DNA of 64,000 nt, taken from positions 1 through 64,000 of the forward strand of contig VXMI01000114.1 of NCBI GenBank assembly GCA_009841165.1, given 5' to 3'. Position numbers and translations under genes: made by a program. The notes below the pieces were generated by a model that was not told the origin of the DNA, searched no databases, and was given only the letters and a program-made list of their open reading frames with translations. This document shows positions 63,273 through 64,000 of the stretch, piece after piece. The first letter of the stretch is position 1, and each line of letters opens with the position of its first letter. Source of the stretch: Gemmatimonadota bacterium. Lineage in GTDB: Bacteria > Gemmatimonadota > Gemmatimonadetes > Longimicrobiales > Gaopeijiaceae.

Positions 63273-63857
63273 ATGGAGCGGAATCAGCCATTTGTTCACA
63301 TCCACGCGGACGAGTCGTGCCTCGGAAACCAGTTCAAGGGACGTGACCGGCCCGGAGGGGCTGCGGCGCTGCTCGAGCATTGGACGGGCCGGGTCTGGGA
63401 GCGGCGTGATGTCTGGACATCGGACCCCTCGACGACCAACAACCGCATGGCCCTTGTTAGCGCGATACTCCCGCTCGGAGTTCTGCGTGAGCGCTGCCGC
63501 GTACGATTCGTATCCGATTCGCAATACCTGGTGAAGGGCGCATCGGAGTGGATGCCCGGGTGGAAGCAGCGGGGATGGAAGCGCAAGGGAGGCCCGATCG
63601 AGAACGTCGACCTGTGGCGGCGACTCGACAGTACCATGGCCCGCCACGACGTCTCCTGGGAGTGGGTGAAGGGCCACGCGGGAGACCCCAGGAACGAGTA
63701 CGTCAACGTCCTGGCACAGAGGGCGGCCGGCGAACTCTCGGACACCCCGGTACCGGTCCCGTCGGGCTTTGTGGAGTGGCTCGAGAGCGAGCGTGAATCA
63801 GGCCGGTATCTGGACTACTTCGAGTTCGCCGCGCCGGAATCGTCGACGAAGCCGTAA
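63273..63857 (+). CDS. RNase HI homologue with altered active site
   Basis: Homologue of ribonuclease HI (194 residues) with an added C-terminal tail. It keeps the first catalytic Asp (ADESCLGN, Asp13), the DSQYLVKG motif (Asp82), the substrate-handling KGHAG His (His135) and much of the fold, including ENVDLWRRLD and WEWVKGHAGDPRNE. Compared with E. coli, the second carboxylate (Glu48 in NNRMEL) is Ala60 and the fourth (Asp134) is Asn145, so two of four metal-binding residues are missing. It may be inactive, or use another residue. ATG follows GAGGAGAAG. Its 3' end overlaps the convergent lipB by 43 bases. Confidence 0.85.
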   Translation: MERNQPFVHIHADESCLGNQFKGRDRPGGAAALLEHWTGRVWERRDVWTSDPSTTNNRMALVSAILPLGVLRERCRVRFVSDSQYLVKGASEWMPGWKQRGWKRKGGPIENVDLWRRLDSTMARHDVSWEWVKGHAGDPRNEYVNVLAQRAAGELSDTPVPVPSGFVEWLESERESGRYLDYFEFAAPESSTKP

Positions 63858-64000
63858 CCGAACACCGCCCTCATCGCATCGACCACCATCGGTGCCGCCT
63901 CCTGTGCGGTGACATTCCTGTCGAGCAGGCGGCTGAGGCTCGTCACCGGCCGGCCGCTCAGCCCGCACGGCACGATGGCGTCGAAGTACGTCAGATCGGT
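63815..64000 (-). CDS. lipB: Octanoyltransferase LipB, C-terminal fragment
   Basis: Transfers the octanoyl group to lipoyl domains in lipoate synthesis. Only the last 61 residues are in the window. They contain DLTYFDAIVPCGLSGRPVTSL with the catalytic Cys of the LipB family and end FGYGFVDDSGAANSK. The TAG at 63815-63817 lies inside the convergent RNase H gene. The rest continues beyond the right edge. Confidence 0.8.
   Translation of the reverse strand, partial: TDLTYFDAIVPCGLSGRPVTSLSRLLDRNVTAQEAAPMVVDAMRAVFGYGFVDDSGAANSK

Overview
High-GC bacterial chromosome segment, almost fully coding, with about 60 protein genes and no rRNA, tRNA, CRISPR array, insertion sequence or phage gene that I can see. 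Gene content is housekeeping. The mix suggests a Gram-negative bacterium of the FCB supergroup, most likely Gemmatimonadota. Supporting signs are a short primary-type sigma factor resembling those of Bacteroidota, the alternative GlmU family known from Bacteroidota, a bacillithiol-type deacetylase, lipoprotein and TolC-type genes that imply an outer membrane, and a complete 14-subunit complex I. The phylum is an inference from gene families, not proven.

Layout. 1-5943: end of a DUF948-like gene, then a leftward group (lipoprotein, serS, sensor kinase, PcrA/UvrD helicase). 5944-6133: two back-to-back promoters around a small palindrome. 6134-9276: rightward manC, alternative glmU and an MBL hydrolase. 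9279-17447: leftward superoperon rplM-rpsI-rpsB-tsf-pyrH-frr-uppS-cdsA-dxr-rseP, with a near-consensus promoter and a hairpin leader before rplM; it joins translation, ribosome recycling, isoprenoid and lipid synthesis and envelope proteolysis. 17503-23147: leftward sigma factor, NtrC-type regulator, thpR, cysteine desulfurase-like gene and comM. 23327-26184: rightward three-gene proton-translocating transhydrogenase. 26233-30913: a very large NtrY-like kinase and an RsbRD-like protein. 30986-38111: rightward envelope protein, TolC, membrane fusion protein, two FtsX-type permeases (no ATPase gene nearby) and bshB1. 38112-38625: the only long gap, bounded by two hairpins.

38626-54708: leftward nuoABCDEFGHIJKLMN followed by a phosphomannomutase gene, preceded by a sigma-70-type promoter and an 18-bp operator matching the Rex redox repressor consensus at 17 of 18 positions (free positions included). 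54755-64000: dcd, an FKBP-type lipoprotein, an amidohydrolase, a secreted protein of unknown function, mdh, moaA-moaE-moaD and an HU-like protein, carA, an RNase HI homologue with altered catalytic residues, and the 3' end of lipB.

How it fits together. The respiratory theme is strong: complex I, transhydrogenase and malate dehydrogenase all handle NAD(P)H, and a NADH-sensing Rex operator in front of nuo would tie complex I expression to redox state. A second, perfect Rex-type palindrome lies at the amidohydrolase/FKBP junction. The best leads are these operators, the rplM leader, the RNase H variant, the oversized NtrY-like kinase and the ATPase-less export cluster. I did not find an obviously new multi-gene defence or mobile system.
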